NCBI RefSeq assembly: GCF_900109525.1
Contig: NZ_FOAN01000001.1
Span: forward strand, 1,054,001-1,118,000
DNA from: Allobosea lupini
Lineage (GTDB): Bacteria; Pseudomonadota; Alphaproteobacteria; Rhizobiales; Beijerinckiaceae
Length of the DNA: 64,000 nt
Direction of reading: 5' to 3'
Positions 55,109 to 63,759 of the stretch are shown piece after piece. The translations under genes were made by a program, and so were the position numbers. The notes beneath the pieces were generated by a model. It saw only the letters and a list, made by a program, of their open reading frames with translations. It did no database searches and had not been told where the DNA came from. Each line of letters begins with the position of its first letter. Position 1 is the stretch's first letter.

Positions 55109-55879
55109 ATGTCCCTTGTGCAGCTCGAGCAGTTGTCGATCGAATTCCCGATCATGCATGCCGGCCATCGGTCCTTCAAGAAAACGGTGCTCGCGCGCGC
55201 GACCGGGGGCAAGATCCTGACGGGCGCACGCGCCGCGCCGGTCGTACGCGCCCTGTCGGACATCACCGTCGACATGGCGGCGGGTGATCGCGTCGCGCTG
55301 ATCGGCCCGAACGGGGCCGGCAAGACCACGCTGTTGCGCGCGATCGCGGAGATCTACGAGCCGACGCGCGGTTCGGTCTATACGGAAGGCCGGGTCATGG
55401 CCCTGCTCGACCTCAGCCTCGGCATGAACCACGACATCAGCGGGCGCGAAAACATCCGTCTGCGCGGCCGCTATCTCGGCATGACCGCCCAGGAGATCGA
55501 TGCGCTCGCCCCGGAGATCGCCGAATTTACCGAACTCGGCGACTATCTCGACATGCCGACGCGGACCTATTCCTCCGGCATGCTGCTGCGGCTGGCCTTC
55601 GCCATCGCCACCGCCATCGAGCCCGACATCCTGCTCCTCGACGAATGGATGATGGCGGGCGACGCGACGTTCGTGACCAAGGCGCGCAATCGCATGGAGC
55701 GCTTCGTGGAGCGTTCCAAGATCCTGGTCCTCGCATCACATTCGGAAGAGATCATCCGGCAATGGTGCAACAAGGCGATGTTCATGAAGGGCGGTGAACT
55801 GATCGGCTATGGCGACGTCGGAGAGATGTGCGCCCTCTACCGGCAGGAAGTCGATCGTCCGGACGCTATCGCCATCTGA
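55109..55879 (+). CDS. wzt: Polysaccharide ABC transporter ATPase (Wzt/KpsT-like)
   Basis: The 256-residue ATPase has an N-terminal arm, Walker A G66-PNGAGKTT74, the signature [20 protein letters not shown], Walker [13 protein letters not shown] and the H-loop LASHSEEII, all in the form of O-antigen and capsule exporters. It lacks the C-terminal carbohydrate-binding domain that many Wzt proteins use to recognise end caps, so it belongs to the short type. It starts 3 bases after wzm and is followed by the acetyltransferase gene 86 bases later. Confidence 0.9.
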   Translation: MSLVQLEQLSIEFPIMHAGHRSFKKTVLARATGGKILTGARAAPVVRALSDITVDMAAGDRVALIGPNGAGKTTLLRAIAEIYEPTRGSVYTEGRVMALLDLSLGMNHDISGRENIRLRGRYLGMTAQEIDALAPEIAEFTELGDYLDMPTRTYSSGMLLRLAFAIATAIEPDILLLDEWMMAGDATFVTKARNRMERFVERSKILVLASHSEEIIRQWCNKAMFMKGGELIGYGDVGEMCALYRQEVDRPDAIAI

Positions 55880-55965
55880 TCCCTCTTATTCGGGTCGCGA
55901 GGTTTCCTGCCTGTTCCGGTGAGCCGCCCCGGACAGGGTCGCAAGGCACACTTGGAAGGGCCTTC

Positions 55966-56685
55966 GTGAGCATCTTGACGTCCATTGCGCGGAGGTTGCG
56001 CCGGCTAGCCGGCCTTCCCGTCATCCTGACGGCCTCGGGGCGCCTCGTCCTGGAAACGCCTTCGCGCTTGAGGGCATACGATATCGACGTCGAAGGCGAC
56101 TGCGAAATCGGCATGTTCAGCTATGTCAACGGCTCGCTCAAGCTCGCGCGCGCACGCATCGGCCGCTTCTGCTCGATAGGCGAAGACGTGGTCATCAATC
56201 CCGGCAACCACCCGGTCAACTTCGTATCGACCCATCCCTTCGCCAGCGATCCGAGCGGCATCGCGGCCGGCATGGCCGATTTCCCGCCCTATCAGGCCAT
56301 TGCGGTCACCGAACTGGTCGGCGAACGCGATGTGCGCGACGAGCGGGTCGTCATCGGTCATGACGTTTGGATCGGGACGCGGGCGATCATCCTTGGCGGC
56401 GTCACCATCGGCCATGGCGCAGTGATCGCCGCTGGTGCCGTGGTCACCGGGAATGTCGAACCCTATGCGATCGTGGCGGGGGTGCCTGCACGTCACCTGC
56501 GCTACAGGCTGCCCCAGGACCAATGCGAGGCTCTGCTGGAGCTGGCATGGTGGGAGTGGGATCTGGGTGCATTGGGACCGGTACGCGACTATTCGCGCGT
56601 ACAGGATTTCATAGACCGACTTCGCCGCGGGATTGCCGATGGCTCAATCCGCCGCGCCGAGACAGGTACGGTGATATTCGATTGA
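55966..56685 (+). CDS. Hexapeptide-repeat acetyltransferase (CatB-related)
   Basis: This 239-residue left-handed beta-helix acyltransferase is of the CatB/xenobiotic acetyltransferase group. Family features are [47 protein letters not shown] with the catalytic-type histidine, then [32 protein letters not shown] and [16 protein letters not shown] 55966 is used, with GGAAGGG 7 bases upstream; the frame is open further but overlaps wzt. It probably O-acetylates a sugar of the exported glycan. Confidence 0.87.
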   Translation: MSILTSIARRLRRLAGLPVILTASGRLVLETPSRLRAYDIDVEGDCEIGMFSYVNGSLKLARARIGRFCSIGEDVVINPGNHPVNFVSTHPFASDPSGIAAGMADFPPYQAIAVTELVGERDVRDERVVIGHDVWIGTRAIILGGVTIGHGAVIAAGAVVTGNVEPYAIVAGVPARHLRYRLPQDQCEALLELAWWEWDLGALGPVRDYSRVQDFIDRLRRGIADGSIRRAETGTVIFD

Positions 56686-56848
56686 ACCCGGTCAGGCTGC
56701 GGCCCGTCCGACAGGCGAAGGAAGCGGCCGAAAGGGGTGGACTTGCCTTCGGCTGCATCGCGGGTTAACTCGCCGCGACAGAAGCGTCCCGGCCCTATCG
56801 TCAACTGGCGTCGGCGATGATCCGCTATCGCTTGAAAAGGCTTCCTCC

Positions 56849-57859
56849 ATGCGTCAGTTCCTGAAGGCTGCGGCCCTCGCCATTCCTGAAGTCCGCCGCC
56901 TCTACAGCGAACGTGACCAGGCCCGAGCCGAGCTGGAGAGCGCTCGCTCCGAGCTGGCGCTCCTGCGGAGCGGCGCGACGGCGCAACCGGGCCAATCGAC
57001 GTCCGGCCTCCAGATCCTCGAGGGAACACCCTATTCTCGCTACGGTGTGCCGATCGAATACCTTCCCTCGCGCGACTTCGCACCGCGCTGGGGTTACAGC
57101 CAGCCGCGTATTCCCTCGCTCGACAGCTGGTTCCGCGCCCATGCCAGCGATTTCAACGCCTTCCTCGGATCGATGCGCGAGCTTGCGCCACAGCTCGCGC
57201 GTGTTCCCCTGGAGTTCGACGAGGCGAAGCTGCCGCTTCCGGCCTGGGGCGGCGTGCCTTATTGCGCCTTCGACGCCTTGACGCTCTACACCATGATCCG
57301 GACCCACAAGCCAAAGCGCTATCTGGAGATCGGCTCGGGGATCACGACCTGCTTCGCGAAGCTGGCCGTGCAGGACGGAGCGCTTTCCACCAAGATCACC
57401 TCGATCGACCCGGAACCGCGAGCCAAGATCGACGCGATCTGCGACGAGATCGTCCGCTACGGGCTCGAGACCTGCGACCTGTCGGTGTTCGACGTGCTCG
57501 AGGCCGGCGACATCCTGTTCTTCGACGGCTCGCACCGCACCTTCATGAACTCGGACGTGACGGTGTTCTTCATCGACATACTGCCGCGCATAAAGCCGGG
57601 CGTGATCGTGCACATCCACGACATCGCCCTGCCCTGGGACTACGACACCTACTTCAAGAACTGGTACTGGAACGAGGCCTATATGCTGGCGGTCTACATG
57701 ATGGGCAACCAGCACCGCATCACGCCGCTGATGCCGACCGGCTATATCTGCCGCGACGGCGCCTTCGAGAGCGAACTGGCTAATCCCTTCATCGACCTCG
57801 GCAAATACAATGATGGCTGGCGCGGCGGCGGCGCCATGTGGTTCACCCACAAGGCGTGA
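56849..57859 (+). CDS. Class I SAM-dependent methyltransferase (Methyltransf_24 type)
   Basis: The 336-residue protein has a coiled-coil-like N-terminal arm (SERDQARAELESARSELALLRSG, about 20-45) and a C-terminal methyltransferase domain with the SAM motif Y158-L-E-I-G-S-G164 (RYLEIGSGITTCFAKL), DILFFDGSHRTFMNSD and VIVHIHDIALPWDYD. It starts 163 bases after the acetyltransferase on the same strand and ends 64 bases before a convergent methyltransferase gene. Methyl acceptor unknown; position after the exporter suggests glycan or cap modification. Confidence 0.85.
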   Translation: MRQFLKAAALAIPEVRRLYSERDQARAELESARSELALLRSGATAQPGQSTSGLQILEGTPYSRYGVPIEYLPSRDFAPRWGYSQPRIPSLDSWFRAHASDFNAFLGSMRELAPQLARVPLEFDEAKLPLPAWGGVPYCAFDALTLYTMIRTHKPKRYLEIGSGITTCFAKLAVQDGALSTKITSIDPEPRAKIDAICDEIVRYGLETCDLSVFDVLEAGDILFFDGSHRTFMNSDVTVFFIDILPRIKPGVIVHIHDIALPWDYDTYFKNWYWNEAYMLAVYMMGNQHRITPLMPTGYICRDGAFESELANPFIDLGKYNDGWRGGGAMWFTHKA

Positions 57860-57923
57860 TCCTGCGCCTGGGAAAGCCTACACCGCTTTTGTAGTCGGGC
57901 TGCGTCGAACCGGTCCGACTACA

Positions 57924-59039
57924 TTATTTTCTGCACACCATAAGATCCTGGAACCAATAGCGGTCATCCGGGGAGACAATGTCCAGTACATTGAAATATC
58001 GCCCCCAGTACTTGCGGGCGACCTCCTGCTTGAAGAACACCTGGCTCACGGCTATGTCGCCGGAGAGCAGGAAGTCGACGTCCATCTCCTTCGCCTGGAA
58101 TATCCGCGGGGAGATGGCCGCTTTGACCCAGTCGAGTTCCTGGTTGGCGTGATAGAAGCTCCAGGCTCTCTCGGCATGAATAGTCTGCAAGAGAAGGCCT
58201 CCGGGCTTTAGAACTCTCCGAAGCTCCAGCAACCAGAAGTCCCAGTGATATTTGATATGGGTGAAGACGCTCATCCCGTAGATGACGTCAATCGAATTGT
58301 CCTCGAACGGTAGCTTGGGAAACACCGATCCGACATAGACGCAGATGTCGTCGGGCCAGTTCTGACGCAGCCATTCGACGTGGTCGGCTTGAACGTCGCA
58401 GCCGATCATCGACCAGCCGAGTTCGTTCCTTTGCTTGTTGAAGTGCCTGAGCACACGGCCGGTCGCACAGCCGAATTCCATGATGGTGGCGTTTTCGCTC
58501 AGCCCGAGATGTTTCTCGATCTGCTCCAGATAGATCGCCTGATGATTCCGACCCGTCGCGAGGTACTCGCCATTGTCGGCCGAATACCCTCCACGCATGC
58601 CAGGCGGCGGCAGAGGCAACTCCTCGCCCGCGACGAGCACCGCAGGGCCGCCGAAATCCGGCGGGAGTGTGTCCCAGAGATAATCGAGCGGCTGATGAAA
58701 AGCGAAGCGCGGCATGACCGTGTATTCGGAACGGGTCATGGTCAGCGTTCGATTGATGATTGCATGCTCGCGGGCGACTTCGTGAGCGGCTAGAGCCGCG
58801 CGGATATCGACCAATGAAATCGGGTCGTCCGTCGGAGCTGCATCCGGAATCGATTGCCCGAACTCCGCCGAGATTTGCCTAACGACCGAAGAGGCGACCT
58901 GCCGCGCCTCGCTTTTGGCGACCTGTTGTGCCTCGCTCCTCGCGACCTGTTGCGCCTCGTTCCTCGCGACCTGTTGCGCCTCGTTCCTCGCAATCTGCTG
59001 GATCTTAAGTACGAACCAGCGTTTGAGACGCCGCAGCAT
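57924..59039 (-). CDS. Class I SAM-dependent methyltransferase with N-terminal octapeptide repeats
   Basis: This 371-residue protein has a Methyltransf_25/11-type core with the SAM motif E188-F-G-C-A-T-G (IMEFGCATGRVLRHF), VYVGSVFPKLPFEDNSIDVIYGMSVFTHI and LRRVLKPGGLLLQT. Before it, residues 18-49 are four copies of the octapeptide RNEAQQVA, followed by a helix ending near residue 60. The repeat probably forms an amphipathic helix or oligomerisation arm. ATG 59039 starts a basic amphipathic helix (MLRRLKRWFVLKIQQ) that could bind membrane. The gene is transcribed against the preceding methyltransferase. Confidence 0.87.
   Translation of the reverse strand: MLRRLKRWFVLKIQQIARNEAQQVARNEAQQVARSEAQQVAKSEARQVASSVVRQISAEFGQSIPDAAPTDDPISLVDIRAALAAHEVAREHAIINRTLTMTRSEYTVMPRFAFHQPLDYLWDTLPPDFGGPAVLVAGEELPLPPPGMRGGYSADNGEYLATGRNHQAIYLEQIEKHLGLSENATIMEFGCATGRVLRHFNKQRNELGWSMIGCDVQADHVEWLRQNWPDDICVYVGSVFPKLPFEDNSIDVIYGMSVFTHIKYHWDFWLLELRRVLKPGGLLLQTIHAERAWSFYHANQELDWVKAAISPRIFQAKEMDVDFLLSGDIAVSQVFFKQEVARKYWGRYFNVLDIVSPDDRYWFQDLMVCRK
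58894..58989 (-). repeat. Four tandem 24-bp repeats encoding RNEAQQVA
   Basis: Units start at 58894, 58918, 58942 and 58966. The two units nearest the gene 5' end are identical, and the others differ by point changes, so the array expanded recently and could vary in copy number in frame. Confidence 0.9.
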
Positions 59040-59316
59040 ATCCCACCCCTCCCGGCGCGCTGCGCCTGCAAACATCATTCTGTCAGCGGGCCAGCGCCAG
59101 CATCATGTAAGCCTATTCACGCTGCGCCCGGCCATTCCAAGTTTGCGTCGCAAATCCGGCCGTCAGCTTGGTCGAGCCCGAATGGGCATGAATGTCGAAG
59201 GGCGGGATCGGCCTGCAACGCTTCAGCATCCCGCGGGCGCCCGGCAGGACCTCGCCCTCGAAGCTCCTAGCCCCGACTGGCGACGATCCTGCCCAAGGCA
59301 GCTATACAGCCGGTCC

Positions 59317-60624
59317 CTAGAACACGACCGGCGGCTGCATTCCGTCGAAGCCGGCATAACGATAGATGGTCGCGCCGTTCCAGCGGAAGCTTGGATCGCT
59401 GCCCCGGATGAACTCGATATAGGGTGTCACCTGCCCCGCGACCCGCAGGTTGAAGGCCCATTCGCGATAGGTCTCCGCCATCAGCGCCGTATAGGTGTGA
59501 TAGCGCTGGACGCGGCCGCGGTCCGTGTCGATGCCGGCGAATATCTCGTTGTCGCGGCCGCTGGCCGTGAACTCCGTCCGGCAGACATAGCGCCCGGCCG
59601 GCAGGTCGAGCGGCTTCTTGAGCGACAGATTGCCGCCGGGCGCAATCCCGAACATGTCCGGCGTCAGACGCGCGATCTCGACCGGTTCGCCAGCGTTGTA
59701 GTAGCGATCGTCGGCAGCCTGGCTCTCATGGATGAACAGGATGTTGGCGATGCTGATGCCCGCGTCGAAATCGGCGGCCGAGCGGATGCGCCGGTAATTC
59801 GACAGATCGACTGCGACATAGCCGGCCTTGGCGAGCAGCTCGTGGCAGCTCATGTCGCTGGGGCTCTGCTCCAGGATGAGGAGCGGCTTGCCCTCGGCCA
59901 AAATCCTGGTGGCCCCCTTGAGAGCGTCGAGTTCGGCGCCTTCGATATCCATCTTGATGATGCGGGGCATCAGACCCGTCGCCGCGACGAAATCGTCGAG
60001 TGCCAGCGTCTCGACCCGATAGCTCGCACCGCCCTCGGCTCCGAGATCGTTGTAGATGGAGTCGTTGAGGTGGTCGCCGGGATAGAGCGTCACGACCTCG
60101 TTCGAGGTGTGGTAGACCGCCCGGTAGTAGAGCGAGACGTTGGTGTAGCCGCCCTGGACGAGATTGTAGTGCGTCTTGTTGATGATGCGCGGCGAGGCCT
60201 CGAAGGCGCAGACAATGCCGCGCGGACCGACATGCCGCGACATGATCGCGGCCAGCGCGCCCGCGTTGGCGCCGACGTCAAAGGCGATGTCGCCAGGCTT
60301 GCAGTAGTCCCGCAAGGCGATCTGCACCATCGCCTCCCAGAAGTTCGGCTCCCAGAACTGAGGTATGGGAAAGCTGTTGGCGGCTTCATGCATGGGCGTC
60401 GTTCCGGATGAATTGGATTCGATGGAGCTCGGGGGGATGTCCAGCGCGTTCTGCACGAGCCCCGCGCCCGCGGACGAGCCTCCCGGCCGTTGCGGCAACT
60501 GCCGGATCAGATTGGCGATCTGGCCGAGCTTGTCGTCCATGGCGTTCAGCCGCGCCATGGTGTGGTTGTATCCGAAGGCACGACGCAAATTGTTGATTGC
60601 CGCAGATTTGAGATCACTCGGCAT
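59317..60624 (-). CDS. FkbM-family methyltransferase with extra C-terminal domain
   Basis: This 435-residue protein has a helical N-terminus (about 1-85), an FkbM methyltransferase domain (about 95-310) with D116-V-G-A-N120 in IAFDVGANAGALAAIM and the signature KMDIEGAELDALKGA (D226), and a C-terminal extension (about 325-435). The extension is beta-rich (NLSLKKPLDLPAGRYVCRTEF, RVAGQVTPYIEFIRGSD) and resembles a jelly-roll type carbohydrate-interaction module; this is a guess. Not typical of FkbM proteins (about 230-280 residues). ATG 60624 fits the helical start. It is the outermost gene of the polysaccharide locus. Confidence 0.82.
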   Translation of the reverse strand: MPSDLKSAAINNLRRAFGYNHTMARLNAMDDKLGQIANLIRQLPQRPGGSSAGAGLVQNALDIPPSSIESNSSGTTPMHEAANSFPIPQFWEPNFWEAMVQIALRDYCKPGDIAFDVGANAGALAAIMSRHVGPRGIVCAFEASPRIINKTHYNLVQGGYTNVSLYYRAVYHTSNEVVTLYPGDHLNDSIYNDLGAEGGASYRVETLALDDFVAATGLMPRIIKMDIEGAELDALKGATRILAEGKPLLILEQSPSDMSCHELLAKAGYVAVDLSNYRRIRSAADFDAGISIANILFIHESQAADDRYYNAGEPVEIARLTPDMFGIAPGGNLSLKKPLDLPAGRYVCRTEFTASGRDNEIFAGIDTDRGRVQRYHTYTALMAETYREWAFNLRVAGQVTPYIEFIRGSDPSFRWNGATIYRYAGFDGMQPPVVF

Positions 60625-61002
60625 GTTTCGTCTCCAGCCTCCAAATAGCTTCGCCCACTTGCCGCAAGAGCCGAGGCGGGACATCCATCAAGGTCATCTG
60701 CCGAATCTTCTATCTCTCGCCGGGAAGATTGCGCGCACGTTTTTCGGAGCCTGACCGCAGATTTCCAGATTTTTCAGCTGTATTGCATGTCGAGGCCAGG
60801 ATCGCTGTGCCTGCGGCGCCACAGTCTGACCAAGAGTCAGGGTGTGCATCAGCCAACAACGAGCCCTGCATCGGCCTGATTGCCCCGGGTGTCGCCAGCA
60901 GGACCTGCGGCATCGCCGCAGCAGTGTCCGCCCCCAAACATATCCCCAAACCCGCGAGTCGCAGCCGGGAAAACTACTATAGTTCAGACAGATAGGGGGT
61001 AG
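60625..61002. other. 378-base spacer between the polysaccharide locus and tRNA-Ser
   Basis: No gene was supported here. The part next to the FkbM gene should carry its promoter. No integrase, repeat of the tRNA 3' end, or clear terminator was seen. Confidence 0.4.
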
Positions 61003-61093
61003 TGGCGGAGACGGAGGGATTCGAACCCTCGATACCCTTGTGGGGTATGCTCATTTAGCAAACGAGTGCCTTCAGCCTCTCGGCCACGTCTCC
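61003..61093 (-). tRNA. tRNA-Ser (anticodon GCU)
   Basis: The minus strand folds as a class II tRNA. The acceptor stem pairs GGAGACG with CGTCTCC, followed by discriminator G and an encoded CCA. The anticodon stem CTCGT/ATGAG encloses TTGCTAA with anticodon GCT, reading AGC/AGU serine codons. A long variable arm is formed by ATACCC/GGGTAT, and the T loop is GTTCGAATC in a GAGG/CCTC stem. The 3' end faces the polysaccharide locus. Confidence 0.95.
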
Positions 61094-61189
61094 GTTGGAA
61101 GGCTCTATGCCCGATCGCGACCCGCTTTGACAAGCCGTCAGGATACGCGATCGACAGTCATCCCGCAGATTGCCGCGATCCGGGCCATT

Positions 61190-61390
61190 TCAATGCCCAC
61201 GGGCGCGGTCGATGCCCTCGATCCAGGCCATAGCCTCGTCGAGCGTCGGGAACACGGGCCCCGGCATCCGGGCATCCTCGGCCTCGCTCAGGCCGAAGCG
61301 GATGCCGTAGCCGTCGGCCTCGCGCCGGATCGCGATCAGCGACGGCCTGGCGAGAGGCTGCATGGCGGCAATGGTGTCGGCGGCTGTCAT
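61190..61390 (-). CDS. Small protein of unknown function
   Basis: The 66-residue protein reads MTAADTIAAMQPLAR at the start, then IAIRREADGYGIRFGLSEAEDA, and ends with PTLDEAMAWIEGIDRARGH. No membrane segment or signal peptide is visible; it appears soluble with an alpha/beta pattern. ATG 61390 is chosen over TTG 61396, with ACGGGAA a few bases upstream. It lies between the LivK-like gene (its terminator intervenes) and tRNA-Ser, so it probably has its own promoter. I recognise no family; coding status is supported only by composition and a good start. Confidence 0.55.
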   Translation of the reverse strand: MTAADTIAAMQPLARPSLIAIRREADGYGIRFGLSEAEDARMPGPVFPTLDEAMAWIEGIDRARGH

Positions 61391-61485
61391 GGGCAATTCC
61401 CGTTCGGTCGCCGGAGAAAACGGCCCAGCGCCTGAACGGTTCCCGAACGGCGCGTTCAGGGACGCACAGCGCTTCGCTCACTTCC

Positions 61486-61518
61486 AAATGAAAAGGGCCC
61501 GCGGCACGCCGCAGGCCC
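61486..61518 (-). terminator. Rho-independent terminator of the LivK-like gene
   Basis: On the minus strand an 11-bp GC-rich stem (GGGCCTGCGGC with GCCGCGGGCCC, one G-T pair) is followed by TTTTCATTT. It begins 29 bases after the stop codon at 61547. Confidence 0.85.
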
Positions 61519-61546
61519 CTTCCCTCGCCTCTTGGAGGCGCGTTCG

Positions 61547-62659
61547 TCAGTCGGCCGCGACGATCTTGCCGGCTTCCCACTTGTACATGGCGAAGCTCGG
61601 CGAGCTCAGATCGCCGGTCTTGCCATAGGTCAGCGTACCGATCGCGGTCTTGACCTCGAGCCCAGCCTTCAGGGCCTTGGCCACCGCATCCGCCTTGGCG
61701 TCTTTGCCGACCTTCTCGATGCCGGCCTTGAGCACTTCGACAGCGGCGTAGGCGTTGAGCGTGAAGGCCTCCGGCGGGATGCCCTTTTCCTTCAGCACCG
61801 CCACGGCCTCGGCCGAGGCCGGGTTCTTCAGCGCGTCGGTCGCGTTGGTGAAGAGCGTGCCGGCGGCGGTGTCGCCGCCGATCGCCCAGAGCTCGGTGTT
61901 GGAGAGCCCCTCGCCGCCGATGATCGTCGCCTTGACGCCGGCATCGTGCAGCTGGCGGGCGAGCAGGCCGCCCTCGGGATGGTAGCCGCCGAAATAGATC
62001 AATTCGGCACCGCCCGACTTCAGCCGGGTGATCACCGCAGCGAGGTCCTTGTCGCCCGGGTTCAGGGTGAGATAGGCGACCTCGGTGATGCCGCCGGCAT
62101 TGATGCCCTTCTTGAAGGAATCGGCGAGGCCTTTGCCATAGGTGCCCTTGTCGTGGACGATGGCGACCTTCTTGCCCTTCAGGTTCTTCAGCACGTAAGC
62201 GGCCGCGACTTCGGCCTGCTGGTCGTCGCGGCCGCAGGTCCGGAAGACGTTGGAAAGGCCGCGATTGGTCAGGGCCGGCGAGGTCGCGGTGGGGGTCACC
62301 ATCAGCACGCCGCTCTCGGCGAAGACATCCGAGGCGGCCATGGCGACGCCGGAGGTCACCGGGCCGACGACGAAGCGGACCTTGTCGCCGACCAGAAGGT
62401 TGGCGGCAGAGACGCCCTGCTTCGGATCGCCGGCATCGTCGGCGAGCTTCAGGACGACCTTCTCGCCGCCGATGCCGCCCTTCTTGTTGATCGCGTCGAC
62501 GGCAGCCTGGGCACCGTTCTTGACCTGATCGCCATAAGCAGCGACCGCACCGGTCAGCGGCGCCAGCAGGCCGATGGTGATGTCGGCGCGCGCCGGGGCG
62601 CCAGCGAAAACCGCGGCGGCGAAGGCCGCCCCGATCAGGAACTGGGCTTTGAGCGTCAT
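61547..62659 (-). CDS. Branched-chain amino-acid ABC transporter binding protein (LivK-like)
   Basis: The 370-residue type 1 periplasmic binding protein has a Sec signal peptide (residues 1-25, ending AGAPARA) and the family start [69 protein letters not shown] and [21 protein letters not shown] are typical of LivK/LivJ. It is monocistronic: no livHMGF genes are adjacent and a strong terminator follows. The ATG at 62659 precedes the signal peptide; longer frames do not. Confidence 0.92.
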   Translation of the reverse strand: MTLKAQFLIGAAFAAAVFAGAPARADITIGLLAPLTGAVAAYGDQVKNGAQAAVDAINKKGGIGGEKVVLKLADDAGDPKQGVSAANLLVGDKVRFVVGPVTSGVAMAASDVFAESGVLMVTPTATSPALTNRGLSNVFRTCGRDDQQAEVAAAYVLKNLKGKKVAIVHDKGTYGKGLADSFKKGINAGGITEVAYLTLNPGDKDLAAVITRLKSGGAELIYFGGYHPEGGLLARQLHDAGVKATIIGGEGLSNTELWAIGGDTAAGTLFTNATDALKNPASAEAVAVLKEKGIPPEAFTLNAYAAVEVLKAGIEKVGKDAKADAVAKALKAGLEVKTAIGTLTYGKTGDLSSPSFAMYKWEAGKIVAAD

Positions 62660-62808
62660 GTGCGTCTCCTCGTGAACCGTACAATCTTTGCGTGCGACCC
62701 GACCCATGGATCGCCTGCCACCTGTATAGGCCAGCGAAAGGCATCGCGGCACTGCGTGGCGCGTTTCTGAGCAGATGCAAAAATGCATGGCAGAGATGGC
62801 GAGGCCTC

Positions 62809-63759
62809 TCAGAGCAGCCAGAGCGCCCGCGCGAGCCGGACAGCGCCCGCTCCGAGCATCAGGCCGCCGGTCGCGCGAGCGACGCGCCCGCCGGCCGGCG
62901 CGAGCCGCTCAGCGGTGATCGCAAGCGCGAGAATGGCCATGGCGCGCAGATCCATAACGCCACCGACGAGGAGCAGCGTGGTCAACCCGGCGCAGGAGGC
63001 GCAGCAGCTCAGGCCGAGCCGCAGACCCCGCCTTATCGCGGCCGCCGCGCCGGCGCCTTGCCCGGCGACATGCGAGCAATGCGCGAGCATGGCCAGCTTC
63101 CATTGCGACATCTGGAAGAGACCGGCGGCGATCACGACAACCCCCGCAGCCAACGGCACGGCACGAGCCAGAAGCGGCCAGCGCAGCGCGGCCTCCAGCA
63201 GGAGCGCGCCGCCGGCGAAGATCGCCAGGCCGAGCGCGCTCCAGACAAGGATATAGGCGAAGCCGGCGAGCACGGCGAACAGGCCTGGACGAGCGGCGCC
63301 GGCTGCAGCGGCGTGCTCACGGAGCCGCCAGAGCACCGGCGTGAGCGAAGGCAGCATCATCGCCGTCGTCATCAGCGCCCACATGCCGAGGAAGGCTGCG
63401 GCCGCAGCAAACCAGGAGCCGCCGCAGAGCGGCGTCCAGGCCGTCGACATCGACCAGCCGCCGGCCATCGGCACCTCGCCCATCTGCGCCATGGTGAGAC
63501 AGATCGTGACTGTCGCGATCGTGCTGGCGATGAAGAGGAGGATGCAGATGGCGAGGAAGCTGCGGCCTTGATCGATGACGGAGCCGCCGGACGAGATGTC
63601 CGGCTCTCCTCGATCGCTTTGCGCCAGAGCGGGATGCGAAAAAGTGGGAACCGGTTTTTCGCTGTGATCCCGCTCTGAACTCTCAGAATCGATCCCGTTC
63701 ACGATTTTGGATCGGGTCGATCCAAAATCGTCGTGATCTATGGCGCTCAGGCGCAGCAT
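62809..63759 (-). CDS. DUF2182 integral membrane protein, N-terminus carrying a repeat
   Basis: The protein of about 316 residues has a membrane core of six or seven helices with the DUF2182 features [38 protein letters not shown] and [24 protein letters not shown], whose His and Cys residues may bind metal. Function is unknown. The start is unclear. No ATG, GTG or TTG lies between the repeat at 63626-63676 and the first helix, so translation from ATG 63759 or GTG 63702 must read through the repeat as [16 protein letters not shown] 63759 overlaps the end of the DUF899 gene by 13 bases, suggesting coupling. Confidence 0.8.
   Translation of the reverse strand: MLRLSAIDHDDFGSTRSKIVNGIDSESSERDHSEKPVPTFSHPALAQSDRGEPDISSGGSVIDQGRSFLAICILLFIASTIATVTICLTMAQMGEVPMAGGWSMSTAWTPLCGGSWFAAAAAFLGMWALMTTAMMLPSLTPVLWRLREHAAAAGAARPGLFAVLAGFAYILVWSALGLAIFAGGALLLEAALRWPLLARAVPLAAGVVVIAAGLFQMSQWKLAMLAHCSHVAGQGAGAAAAIRRGLRLGLSCCASCAGLTTLLLVGGVMDLRAMAILALAITAERLAPAGGRVARATGGLMLGAGAVRLARALWLL
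63626..63676. repeat. Palindromic repeat (AGAGCGGGAT...ATCCCGCTCT)
   Basis: Arms AGAGCGGGAT, GCGAAAAA and GGGAACC pair with GGTTTTTCGC and ATCCCGCTCT to form an imperfect long hairpin. It lies inside the apparent coding frame of the DUF2182 gene. Related elements are common between genes in rhizobial-type genomes (family knowledge). Confidence 0.75.
63701..63731. repeat. Perfect 14-bp hairpin near the DUF2182 start
   Basis: ACGATTTTGGATCG and CGATCCAAAATCGT flank a 3-base loop. It lies between the two candidate starts of the DUF2182 gene and may control its translation or belong to the adjacent repeat. Confidence 0.7.

Noticed and set aside
58894..58989. CRISPR-like array
   Set aside because: The 24-bp units are directly adjacent with no spacers and are in frame within a gene.
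58915..60411. Open frame of 498 codons on the plus strand
   Set aside because: It crosses two minus-strand methyltransferase genes and the spacer between them; no domain.
61003..61093. tRNA-Ser as an attachment site with a nearby direct repeat
   Set aside because: I found no second copy of the tRNA 3' end and no integrase, so att sites are not called.
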